Origin: Actinomycetota bacterium
Lineage (GTDB): Bacteria > Actinomycetota > Actinomycetes > Actinomycetales > Microbacteriaceae
Reading direction: 5' to 3'
Length of the DNA: 52,712 nucleotides
Assembly (NCBI GenBank): GCA_018268515.1
Contig: JAFDWK010000065.1
Location: 1 to 52,712 of the forward strand
Part shown: positions 7,641 through 15,206 of the stretch, piece after piece
How the letters are laid out: the number at the start of each line of letters is the position of its first letter
How positions within the stretch are numbered: the first letter of the stretch is position 1
The notes under the pieces: generated by a model
What the model was told of the DNA's origin: nothing
What the model saw: only the letters and a program-made list of their open reading frames with translations
The model's database searches: none
Position numbers and translations under genes: made by a program

Positions 7641-8549
7641 TCATCCCTTCATCCCGCTCGTCGCGATGCCGCTGATGAAGTAGCGCTGCCCGGCCAGGAA
7701 GATCACCAGGATCGGGATGATCGAGATCACGGATCCGGTCATGATCAGCGCGTACTGCGCCGAGTACTGGCCGATGAACGACTTGAGCCCGATCTGCACC
7801 GTCCACAGCTCGTTGCTGGAGAGGTAGATGAACGGACCCATGTAGTCGTTCCAGGTGTTCACGAACGTGAGCAGGGCGAGCGAGGCGAGCGCGGGCTTGG
7901 ACAGCGGCAGGATGATCCGCGCCCAGATGCCGTAGTCGCTGAGCCCGTCGATGCGCGCGGCCTCGTTCAGCTCGTCGGGGATGGTCAGGTAGTACTGCCG
8001 CATCAGGAACACCCCGAACGCGCCGAACGCCTGCAGCAGGATGAGTGCCGTGAACGTGTTCGTCAGCCCGGCCTTCTGCATCATCACGTACTGCGGGATC
8101 ATGTACGCCTGCCAGGGCACCGCGATCGTCGCGATATAGGCGAGGAACAGGGCGTCCCGGCCCGGGAAGCGCACCTTGGAGAACCCGTAGGCGGCGAAGC
8201 TGCCGGTGATCACCTGAAGGATCGTGATGACGACCGCCAGGAACGCGGAGTTGGCGAGGTAGCCGGCCATCGGGATCTGCGTCCAGATCTCCGCGTAGTT
8301 GCTCCACACGAACGTCTTCGGCAGCCACTGCACGGGCACCGTGAGCACTTCGCTGTCGTGCTTGAAGGACGAGGACAGCATCCACAGGAACGGCAGCAGC
8401 ACGACGGTCAGCAGCACGACGAGCAGCACGTACATGGCGACCGTGCCGAGGCGGGCGCGGGCCCGCCGGGTGCGCCGCCGCGGCGGCTCCGGCGCGGGAC
8501 GGCGCCCGCCGTCGAGCTCCCGGGCGAGGTCGGAGGCGAGGGTGGACAT
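7641..8549 (-). CDS. ABC sugar transporter permease (MalG/UgpE type)
   Basis: A 302-residue inner-membrane permease with six hydrophobic segments. It carries the EAA loop ELNEAARIDGLSDYGIWARIILPLSKP, which contacts the ATPase. The N-terminal basic region (PEPPRRRTRRARARLG) precedes TM1. The start at 8549 overlaps the upstream permease stop by one base (TGATG); reading further upstream would run into that gene. It partners the permease at 8549-9475 to import a carbohydrate. No ATPase gene is nearby, so a shared MsiK-type ATPase elsewhere is likely, as usual in actinobacteria. Confidence 0.92.
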   Translation of the reverse strand: MSTLASDLARELDGGRRPAPEPPRRRTRRARARLGTVAMYVLLVVLLTVVLLPFLWMLSSSFKHDSEVLTVPVQWLPKTFVWSNYAEIWTQIPMAGYLANSAFLAVVITILQVITGSFAAYGFSKVRFPGRDALFLAYIATIAVPWQAYMIPQYVMMQKAGLTNTFTALILLQAFGAFGVFLMRQYYLTIPDELNEAARIDGLSDYGIWARIILPLSKPALASLALLTFVNTWNDYMGPFIYLSSNELWTVQIGLKSFIGQYSAQYALIMTGSVISIIPILVIFLAGQRYFISGIATSGMKG

Positions 8550-9475
8550 CAGCGCTCCCGCCTCTGCTGGATCCGGAACTGGAACACGGTGACGATCAGG
8601 ACGATCAGGAACAGCACGAGCGAGATCGCCGAGGAGTAGCCGAACTGGCGGTTCAGGATGCCGTCCTGGTAGATGAGCTGGGAGAGCACGAGCGTCGCGC
8701 GCCCGGGGCCTCCGCCGGTCATCACGAAGATGAGGTCGAACACCTTGAAGCTCGACACGCTCAGCAGCACGAGCACCAGGAACGTGGTGGGCCGCAGCGA
8801 CGGCAGCGTGATGTTCCAGAACGTGCGCCACCGGCCGGCGCCGTCCATCGCGGCCGCCTCGCAGTACTCCTGCGGGATCGCCTGCAGGCCTGCGAGGAAC
8901 AGCACCATGTAGTAGCCCATGTCGCGCCACACGCTGGTGATGATCACCGCGGGCATCGCCCAGCCGGTGCTCGAGGTCCACCCCGGGGGGTTCGCGATGC
9001 CGATCAGGTGCAGGAACTGGTTGATCGGCCCGTTCACCGGGTCGAACAGCATGTTCCAGACGATCGCGATCGCGACGAGCGAGGTGATGTACGGGAAGAA
9101 GATCGCGACCCGGAAGAAGGCGATGCCGCGCAGCTTCTGGTTGAGCAGGATCGCGAGACCCAGTGAGCAGACCAGGGTCAGCGGCACGTGGCCGATCGCG
9201 TGGAGCAGCGTGTTGCCCAGCGCGACGTGGAAGTTCTGGTCGCCGAACAGGCGCGTGAAGTTCTTGATCCCGGCGAACGTGGGCGGGTTGTCGGCGTCCC
9301 AGTTCATGAACGCCAGCACGAACGCGGCGAGCACCGGCACCAGGGTGAACAGGGCGAAGCCGAGGAAGTTCGGCAGGATGAAGCTCCAGCCGACGAGGAT
9401 GCTGCGCCGGCGCATCCGGCGGCTCGCCACAGAGCGGGGCGGGGCCTCGGGTGGTCGTTCGGTGAGGGTGGTCAT
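8549..9475 (-). CDS. ABC sugar transporter permease (MalF/UgpA type)
   Basis: A 308-residue carbohydrate ABC permease of the CUT1 family. The N-terminus carries an arginine-rich cytosolic leader, then TM1 (ILVGWSFILPNFLGFALF). The EAA loop reads QEYCEAAAMDGAGRWRTFWNITLPSLRP. It lies between the substrate-binding protein gene, with hairpin/REP sequence in the gap, and the second permease (1-nt overlap). GGATCC is rare here (none between about 8577 and 9559), unlike most of the window. The substrate is probably an oligosaccharide released or processed by the nearby heparinase-like and DUF2264 proteins. Confidence 0.92.
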   Translation of the reverse strand: MTTLTERPPEAPPRSVASRRMRRRSILVGWSFILPNFLGFALFTLVPVLAAFVLAFMNWDADNPPTFAGIKNFTRLFGDQNFHVALGNTLLHAIGHVPLTLVCSLGLAILLNQKLRGIAFFRVAIFFPYITSLVAIAIVWNMLFDPVNGPINQFLHLIGIANPPGWTSSTGWAMPAVIITSVWRDMGYYMVLFLAGLQAIPQEYCEAAAMDGAGRWRTFWNITLPSLRPTTFLVLVLLSVSSFKVFDLIFVMTGGGPGRATLVLSQLIYQDGILNRQFGYSSAISLVLFLIVLIVTVFQFRIQQRRER

Positions 9476-9519
9476 GATGTCTGCTCCGGATCAGGGGAGG
9501 ATTGCGGGTGCTGTCGTGG

Positions 9520-9549
9520 CCCTTCGTCTCGCTGCGCTCGCTCAGGGAC
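9520..9549. repeat. REP-like 30-bp element, copy 1
   Basis: A 30-bp element beginning CCCTTCGTCTCGCTGCG and ending CTCAGGGAC. A second copy lies in reverse orientation at 45507-45536, differing at one position. Both are intergenic. A shorter related word (CCCTTCGACAGGCTCAGGGAC) follows at 9569-9589. It resembles the short dispersed repeats of actinobacterial genomes. Confidence 0.8.
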
Positions 9550-9554
9550 GGGGT

Positions 9555-9601
9555 GCGCCGGATCCGGGCCCTTCGACAGGCTCAGGGACCGGATCCGGCG
9601 C
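9555..9601. repeat. Intergenic hairpin around a REP-like core
   Basis: Perfect 13-bp arms GCGCCGGATCCGG (9555-9567) and CCGGATCCGGCGC (9589-9601) enclose a 21-nt core with CCCT/AGGG ends. It sits between the binding-protein gene and the first permease on the transcribed strand. There it could attenuate read-through or protect the 3' end of the binding-protein mRNA, a known arrangement in ABC importer operons. Confidence 0.7.
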
Positions 9602-9612
9602 GGAACGGGTGG

Positions 9613-10803
9613 CTACTGGTTCAGCACCTCGGACTTCACCCGGCTGGCCATCTCGGCGATGCCGTCGTCCACCGACTTGCTGCCGGTCATGATGAGCTGG
9701 TGCTCCTGGTCGAGCACGCTCTGCAGCTGCGCCGCGAGGGTGCCGGTGGGGCCGTCGGGGCGGATCGTGTCGGGCGTGAACGCCTTCTTCGAGATCTCAT
9801 CCTGCGGCATGCCCTTGAGCGCGAAGTACGCCTTGGTGATCTCGTCGCTGTGGTAGGCGGGCACGATGCCGATCGAGGCGACGGCCTTGGCGCCGTCGGG
9901 GCCGGCCGCGAACGACAGGAACTTCTTCGCCGCGTCCTGGTTCTTCGAGTTCTTGTTGATGCCGAACCCGGTCGGACCGCCCATCGTGGTGACCTTGGAT
10001 CCGCTCTTGATCTGCGGGATCGGAGCGATGCCCCAGTCGACCTTGGTGGTTCCGGCGGCGGTGTCGGCCAGCAGCGGCGAGATGAGCCAGGTGCCCATCG
10101 GCACCATGGCCGCCTGGCCGGTCTCGAACACCGTCTTGTACTGGGCCTGCTGGCTCTTCGCCGTGCCCCAGTCGAGGATCGTGCCGTCCTTCTGCATGCC
10201 GAGGGTGAGGTTGTACTGGTTCTTCATCCAGGAGTAGTCGGGCTTGTCGAAGCTCTTGTCCTGCTGCGCGGACGCGTAGCCCTGCACCATCGAGTTCCAG
10301 GTGTGGATGTAGGCGCCGTAGACCTTGCTCGCACCGTCGCCGGTGGTGAGCTTCTTCGCGTCGGCCGCGAACTCGTCCCAGGTGAGGGCGGCGGGGTCCG
10401 CGACGCCCGCATCCTTGAACAGCTGCTTGTTGTAGAAGAGCACGCTGAAGTCCTGACGGTACGGCACCGCGTACTCGTCCAGCGCCGGGATCTTGTCGGA
10501 GGGCAGCGCCTTGACCAGATCGTTCACCGGGACGAACTGCTTCTTCTGCGCGTAGCCGCCGAAGTCGGTGAGGTTCTTGACGGTGATGATGTCGGTCGTG
10601 TCGCCGCCGGCGAGCATGGTCGTGACCTTGTCTTCGTAGTTCGCGGCGAGGATGTCGACGGGCTGGATCGTGATGTCGGGGTTGGCCTTGTGGAAGGCGT
10701 CGAACAGGGCCTTGAACTCGGGCGTCTGCGCGTAGTTCCACACCGAGACGCGCAGCGTGGTCGCGCCGCCGGAGGCGCTGCGAAGGACGGGTGCCCGGAT
10801 CAG
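9613..10803 (-). pseudogene. ABC sugar substrate-binding protein, 5'-truncated (no start or lipoprotein signal)
   Basis: The mature part of a CUT1 extracellular solute-binding protein is intact, from TTLRVSVWNYAQTPEF to the C-terminal VKSEVLNQ, with family blocks such as DIITVKNLTDF, WDEFAADAKKL and FETGQAAMVPMGTW. No ATG, GTG or TTG start, no signal peptide and no lipobox Cys precede it. The homologous sequence begins about 25 nt after the stop codon of the dehydrogenase gene. The frame simply runs on upstream inside that gene, and the first in-frame GTG (10743) lies within the first conserved strand. The likely cause is a deletion (natural or in the assembly) of the promoter, start and signal sequence. 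As read, the protein could not be secreted. Confidence 0.75.
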
Positions 10804-11819
10804 GCCATCAGCTGCAGCGCGTCGACGGTGACCTCTTCCAGCAGGGGGAGGCCGTCGGCATAGCGCTCGAGCTCGTCGAGGGCGGCGTCGGTCATGCGGA
10901 AGAGCTCGGAGCCGAGGGATCCGGCCAGGTGCGGGGTGATCATGACGTTGGGGAGGCCGTAGAGCGCCGAATCCGCGGGCAGCGGCTCGGGATCGGTCAC
11001 ATCGAGGATCGCGTTCAGCCGGCCGCTCGCGCACTCGCGCTCCAGGGCCGCGGTGTCGATCAGGCTGCCGCGGGCGGTGTTGATCACGGTGACGTGATCG
11101 CCCAGGGCCGCGAGCTGCTCCGCCCCGATCATGTGCCGGGTGGACGGCAGCTCGGGCGCGTGCAGCGACAGCACGTCGACGCGGGGGAGCAGCTCTTCGA
11201 GGGTCGTGTGCACGCCGCCCGCGGCGGCGATCTCGGCCGGATCCGCGTACGGGTCGGCGACGAGGACCGTGACGTCCTCGAGCTGCTGCACGATGTCCAC
11301 CACCCGGCGTCCGACCCGGCTGAATCCGACGACGCCGATCGTGAGGCCGAGGTTGCCGAGCCCGCCGAAGCGCTCCGCGCGCAGTCCGTTCTGCCGACGG
11401 GTCTCGGGGTCCGCCGCGATGAACGGGGCCTTCTTGCCCGCGAGGATGATCGCGGCGAGGGTGAACTCCGCCACGGGCACGGCGTTGACCTCGGCGACGG
11501 CGGCGGCGCGGATCCCGCGTGCCCAGAACTCGTCGCTCACCTGCGGGCGGATGGTCCCGGCGCAGTGCAGCATGGCGCGCAGGTTCGGCATGCGCTCCAG
11601 CCGGTCGGCGTCCAGGCGCGGCGCGCCCCAGCCGGTCAGCAGCACCTCGACGGCGGCCAGTCGCTCGGCGAGGGCGGGGTCGTCGAGGTCGTCGGTGAAG
11701 ACCGGATCCGGCACGGTCGCGAGGCGCCGCAGTCGTGCGAGGCGCGCGTCGTCGAACTGGCGCTCGAACACCTCGCGCGACATCACGACGAGAGCGGTGG
11801 GGGCGGTCGTTGCGGTCAT
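10800..11819 (-). CDS. D-2-hydroxyacid dehydrogenase family protein
   Basis: A 339-residue NAD-dependent dehydrogenase of the D-isomer 2-hydroxyacid type. The nucleotide-binding motif is IGVVGFSRVGRRVVDIV. Catalytic-type residues are Arg in INTARGSLID, Glu/Asp in ILDVTDPEPLP and His in NVMITPHLAGSLG. The start MTATTAP at 11819 is preceded by a GGGA-type site; a longer form to 11921 would run through the promoter region. It is divergent from the heparinase-like gene and upstream of the ABC genes on the same strand. A role in catabolising an acid sugar released by this locus is plausible. Confidence 0.88.
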   Translation of the reverse strand: MTATTAPTALVVMSREVFERQFDDARLARLRRLATVPDPVFTDDLDDPALAERLAAVEVLLTGWGAPRLDADRLERMPNLRAMLHCAGTIRPQVSDEFWARGIRAAAVAEVNAVPVAEFTLAAIILAGKKAPFIAADPETRRQNGLRAERFGGLGNLGLTIGVVGFSRVGRRVVDIVQQLEDVTVLVADPYADPAEIAAAGGVHTTLEELLPRVDVLSLHAPELPSTRHMIGAEQLAALGDHVTVINTARGSLIDTAALERECASGRLNAILDVTDPEPLPADSALYGLPNVMITPHLAGSLGSELFRMTDAALDELERYADGLPLLEEVTVDALQLMA

Positions 11820-11900
11820 TCCCGGGGGTTCCCGTCCTTCGTCAGATCCCGACGAAGCAGGGCATTGCATCGTCGCTGAACTCAGTAGATACTCGGACTC

Positions 11901-11933
11901 GTTCGAGACGAAACCAAACATTCAGAGTCGAAC
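11901..11933. promoter_or_regulatory. Candidate operator in the divergent control region
   Basis: Between the dehydrogenase (-) and heparinase-like (+) genes, GTTCGA at 11901-11906 is inverted as TCGAAC at 11928-11933. A CTCGTTCGAG palindrome overlaps the left copy. The flanks are unusually A-rich for this genome (11909-11949). The hybrid DeoR/LacI regulator of the same cluster is the natural candidate binder. The arms are short, so this is tentative. Confidence 0.35.
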
Positions 11934-11961
11934 AAATACAAACACAAGCGAAGGTGCGATC

Positions 11962-14004
11962 ATGACGCCGAACCCCGAAGCGGACGCCCTCTCCCGGGTC
12001 AGCGCGCACGCGGCACCGCCGGACGGCGTGACCGTGAATCCCGCGGAATTCCACGGGCCGCTGTTCGCGCACTGGGGGCCCGCGATGCGTGCAGAAGCGC
12101 TGCGGTCGACACTCGGCGGCGTGGCCGCGGCGGACCTGCGCGACCGGGTGGGGATCCTGCCGATCGACCGTCGCGACCGGTGGGCGCAGGCGGATCCGAT
12201 CACGATCGAACGGATCATGGCGGCGGCCGGGAACGACCGCGGGCGGCCCTGGCCCGATGCGCTCGGCTCGCTCTTCGCCCGGTACGTGCGCGACGGCGAC
12301 CGCGCGACGTACGAGCGTGCGGTGTCGGACCGCCAGGAGCGGCTGACGCGCGCCGTGATCGCGGCGGCGGTCACCGACGACCCCGCATGGATCGACGAGG
12401 CGGGCGACGGCGTCGTGGTGCTGTGCGAGCAGAGCACCTGGTCGCTGCCCGCGCACGACGACGCGCACGCCCGGCGCGGATTCGTGCTGCCCGATGTCGA
12501 CGCGCCGTATCTCGACCTCATCGCCGGGGAGATCGTGGCGCAGCTGGCCGTCGCGGACCGGATCCTCGGTGCGCGCTGGGACGCGCGCTGGCCCGGGCTG
12601 CGCGAACGCATCCGGCGCGAGGCCGAGGCCCGGGTGTTCACCCCGTTCGAGACCCGCGACGACCTGTGGTGGCTCGGGTACTGGCGCGACGTCAACAACT
12701 GGAACCCGTGGATCCTGGGCAACACGCTGCTCGCGGCGGTGCTGCTGCTCGACGACGCCGCCCGGGTGGCGCGGATGCTCGCCCGGGCGCTGGACAGCCT
12801 CGACCGCTACGTCGCGGAGCTGCCCGCCGACGGCGCGATCGACGAGGGCGTCGCCTACTGGTGGAACGGCGCCGGGCGGATGCTGGAGATGCTCGACACC
12901 GTGGCCGCGATCACCGGAGGCCGGCTGGACGCCGCCGGGATCCCGGTGGTGGCGGAGACCCTGCGCTTCCCGATGCGGATGCACCTCGGCGGCGACTGGT
13001 ACGTGAACGTCGCGGACGGCTGGGCGCGCTCGCGCGGGCACGAGCCGTGGCAGCTGCCATTCCGGTGGGGCGGGCTCACCGCCGATGCGCAGGTGGCGGA
13101 CTGGGCCCGGGCCGCCCGCCGTCCGGGCGCCCCCGCGGCGGATGTCGCCGGCGGGCTGCCGCGGCTGGTGCGCGCCCTCGCCGATCCCGCCTGGCGTGAC
13201 GCGGCGCCGGCCGCGCCGCCCCTGCCCGCCGCCGTCTGGCTGCCGTCCGTGCAGGTGCTGGTGCGCCGCGGCGAGGCCGGTTCCGCGACCGGGCTCGCGC
13301 TCGCCGCGAAGGGCGGCACGAACGACGAGAACCACAACCACAAGGACCTCGGATCCTTCCTCGTCGCCGCGGGTGGCCGGCAGCTGCTCGTCGACGTCGG
13401 AAAACCCACCTACACGGCGCAGACGTTCAGCGCCGGGCGGTACCGGATCCGGGCGATGCAGAGCGGCTGGCACAGCGCGCCGGCGCCCTTCGGTCTCGAG
13501 CAGGGGGAGGGGCCGGCCTTCGCCGCGCGGGTGATCACCGCGCCGCAGGGCGAGCCGGGGCCGGCACCGTCGACGGACAGCGGAACCGCCGAGTTCGAGC
13601 TGGAGCTCGCCGGCGCCTATCCGCTCGCGGAGGGCGACTCCTGGCGGCGGCGGTTCCGCTTCGCCGGATCCGGATCGGGATCCGCATCGGGATCCGGATC
13701 CGGGGCGGATCGGATCGAGGTGACGGACCGCTGGCGGCTGAGGGAGGACGGCGCGCACCGCGTGCACCTCATCGCCGCAGGGGACGTCGTGCCCGCGGGC
13801 TCCGGCCTCGAGGTCGGCGCCGACGGGCACCGGATCCGCATCACCGCCGACGACGGCACCGGCCCGGTCGCGCCCGCGCTCGAGGTGTGGGAGCTCGACG
13901 ATCCGGAGCTGATCGCCGTGTGGGGGCCGCGCCTCACCCGGCTCGTCTACGCCGTCTCCGGCCGCAGCGGCACGCTCGCGACGGTGATCGAGGAGCTGTC
14001 ATGA
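11962..14004 (+). CDS. Heparinase II/III family protein (putative polysaccharide/oligosaccharide lyase)
   Basis: A 680-residue protein. The first ~400 residues look like an alpha/alpha toroid (DDLWWLGYWRDVNNWNPWILGN, GVAYWWNGAGRMLEMLD). A beta-rich heparinase II/III-type region follows, with the hallmark NDENHNHKDLGSF at about residues 451-466, where His residues bind metal or act in catalysis. No signal peptide is seen, so it probably acts in the cytosol on imported uronate-containing oligosaccharides. A GSGSGSASGSGSG linker near residues 569-581 is encoded by a 12-bp tandem repeat. It overlaps the regulator gene by 4 nt. The exact polysaccharide is unknown. Confidence 0.8.
   Translation: MTPNPEADALSRVSAHAAPPDGVTVNPAEFHGPLFAHWGPAMRAEALRSTLGGVAAADLRDRVGILPIDRRDRWAQADPITIERIMAAAGNDRGRPWPDALGSLFARYVRDGDRATYERAVSDRQERLTRAVIAAAVTDDPAWIDEAGDGVVVLCEQSTWSLPAHDDAHARRGFVLPDVDAPYLDLIAGEIVAQLAVADRILGARWDARWPGLRERIRREAEARVFTPFETRDDLWWLGYWRDVNNWNPWILGNTLLAAVLLLDDAARVARMLARALDSLDRYVAELPADGAIDEGVAYWWNGAGRMLEMLDTVAAITGGRLDAAGIPVVAETLRFPMRMHLGGDWYVNVADGWARSRGHEPWQLPFRWGGLTADAQVADWARAARRPGAPAADVAGGLPRLVRALADPAWRDAAPAAPPLPAAVWLPSVQVLVRRGEAGSATGLALAAKGGTNDENHNHKDLGSFLVAAGGRQLLVDVGKPTYTAQTFSAGRYRIRAMQSGWHSAPAPFGLEQGEGPAFAARVITAPQGEPGPAPSTDSGTAEFELELAGAYPLAEGDSWRRRFRFAGSGSGSASGSGSGADRIEVTDRWRLREDGAHRVHLIAAGDVVPAGSGLEVGADGHRIRITADDGTGPVAPALEVWELDDPELIAVWGPRLTRLVYAVSGRSGTLATVIEELS
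13666..13701 (+). repeat. 12-bp tandem repeat encoding a Gly-Ser linker
   Basis: Three tandem 12-bp units, each beginning GGATCC, start at 13666, 13678 and 13690, with an extra GGATCC at 13696. They encode GSGS-GSAS-GSGS inside the heparinase-like protein. The unit is built from the GGATCC word enriched throughout this window and may vary in copy number by slippage. Confidence 0.8.
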
Positions 14005-15206
14005 GCGGGCGGGATCCGCTCTTCGCGCTGCAGCGGCGGGAGCGGATCATGGACGAGATCCGCGAACGCGGATCCGTCAGCGTGTCCGTGATCGCCGCGC
14101 ATCTGGGGGTGAGCGAGCTCACCGTGCGGCGGGACATCAACACCCTCGCGCAGCAGGGCCTCGTCACCCGCGTGCACGGCGGGGCGACGCTGCGCAGCGC
14201 GCTCGAGCCGGGGCTCAGCCCGGTGCTCGCCGGGCACGATCCCGCCGTGACCCGGTACACGATCGGCATGGTCGTGCCGTCGCTGGACTACTACTGGCCG
14301 CCGATCGTGCACGGTGCGAGGGCCCAGGCCACGCAGCTGCGCGCCCGCCTGCTGCTGCGCGCCTCGACATACGAGCTGCGCGACAACCGGCGCCAGGTCG
14401 AGGCGCTGCTGAACACCCCGGGCCTGCACGGCCTCATCGTCGCCCCCGACACGTTCGACGAGAACGCGGTCGAGATGCTGGAGTGGCTGGACGCGCTGCC
14501 CGTGCCGGTGGTGCTCGCAGAGCGCCGGGTGCGCTCCGCGGCGGCCGCGCCCCGTCTGGACTCGGTCGTGTCGGACCACACCGCCGGCGCCGCCCTCGCC
14601 GTGCGGCACCTGCACGAGCAGGGTCACGAGCGGATCGGCCTGATCACCGAGACCGAGCGGCCCACGGGGCGCTACGTGCGGCGGGGCTGGGAGAGCACGC
14701 TGCGCGCGCTCGGGCTGCCGGCCGACGTCGCCTCGATCAACGGCGTGCGCTTCGACGCCGCCGGCCGCGAACGCGTGATGGACGATGCGCTGCAGGTGAT
14801 CCAGGACACCCGCACCACCGCGGTCATCGTGCTGCCGGATCCGCAGGCCCTCGCCCTCGAACAGCATGCGCTGGACCGGGGGATCCGGGTGCCGCACGAT
14901 CTCGCGATCGTGGCCTATGACGACGACGTGGCCCGGTTCGGGGATCCGGCGATCACGGCGGTCCGCCCGCCCAAGCAGCACGTCGGACGCGAGGCCGTGA
15001 ACCTGCTCATCGCCCGGCTCGAGGCCGGCAGCGGGCGCCCCGCGTTCCGGGTGAAGCTCAGCCCCGAGCTGCATGTGCGCGAGTCGTCGCTGCGCCCGAG
15101 CATCCCCGACGTCCCCGGCTCCACCGCCGGATCCGTCCGGCCGCCCGGATCCGATGACTCCCAGACCACCCCCGATACCGCCCCTCTCGTTACGGAGACC
15201 CCATGA
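14001..15206 (+). CDS. Hybrid regulator: DeoR-type HTH fused to LacI/periplasmic-binding-like sensor
   Basis: A 401-residue repressor-type protein. Residues 1-60 form a DeoR-type winged HTH (RRERIMDEIRERGSVSVSVIAAHLGVSELTVRRDINTLAQQGLVTRVHGGA). Residues ~85-375 form a LacI/PBP-1 sugar-binding domain (TIGMVVPSLDYYWPPIVHGAR, RIGLITETERPTGRY, AIVAYDDDVARFGDPAITAVRPP). The last ~27 residues are Pro/Ser/Thr-rich and probably disordered. It overlaps both flanking genes by 4 nt, so it is co-transcribed with and likely controls the cluster. Classic LacI proteins carry a different HTH, so this is the DeoR-headed subclass. The ligand is probably the imported sugar. Confidence 0.85.
   Translation: MSGRDPLFALQRRERIMDEIRERGSVSVSVIAAHLGVSELTVRRDINTLAQQGLVTRVHGGATLRSALEPGLSPVLAGHDPAVTRYTIGMVVPSLDYYWPPIVHGARAQATQLRARLLLRASTYELRDNRRQVEALLNTPGLHGLIVAPDTFDENAVEMLEWLDALPVPVVLAERRVRSAAAAPRLDSVVSDHTAGAALAVRHLHEQGHERIGLITETERPTGRYVRRGWESTLRALGLPADVASINGVRFDAAGRERVMDDALQVIQDTRTTAVIVLPDPQALALEQHALDRGIRVPHDLAIVAYDDDVARFGDPAITAVRPPKQHVGREAVNLLIARLEAGSGRPAFRVKLSPELHVRESSLRPSIPDVPGSTAGSVRPPGSDDSQTTPDTAPLVTETP

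Noticed and set aside
10800-11034. Open frame upstream of the binding protein as a native N-terminus
   Set aside because: It overlaps the intact dehydrogenase, is a run of Arg/Pro-rich nonsense and contains no signal peptide. It is an antiphase shadow.
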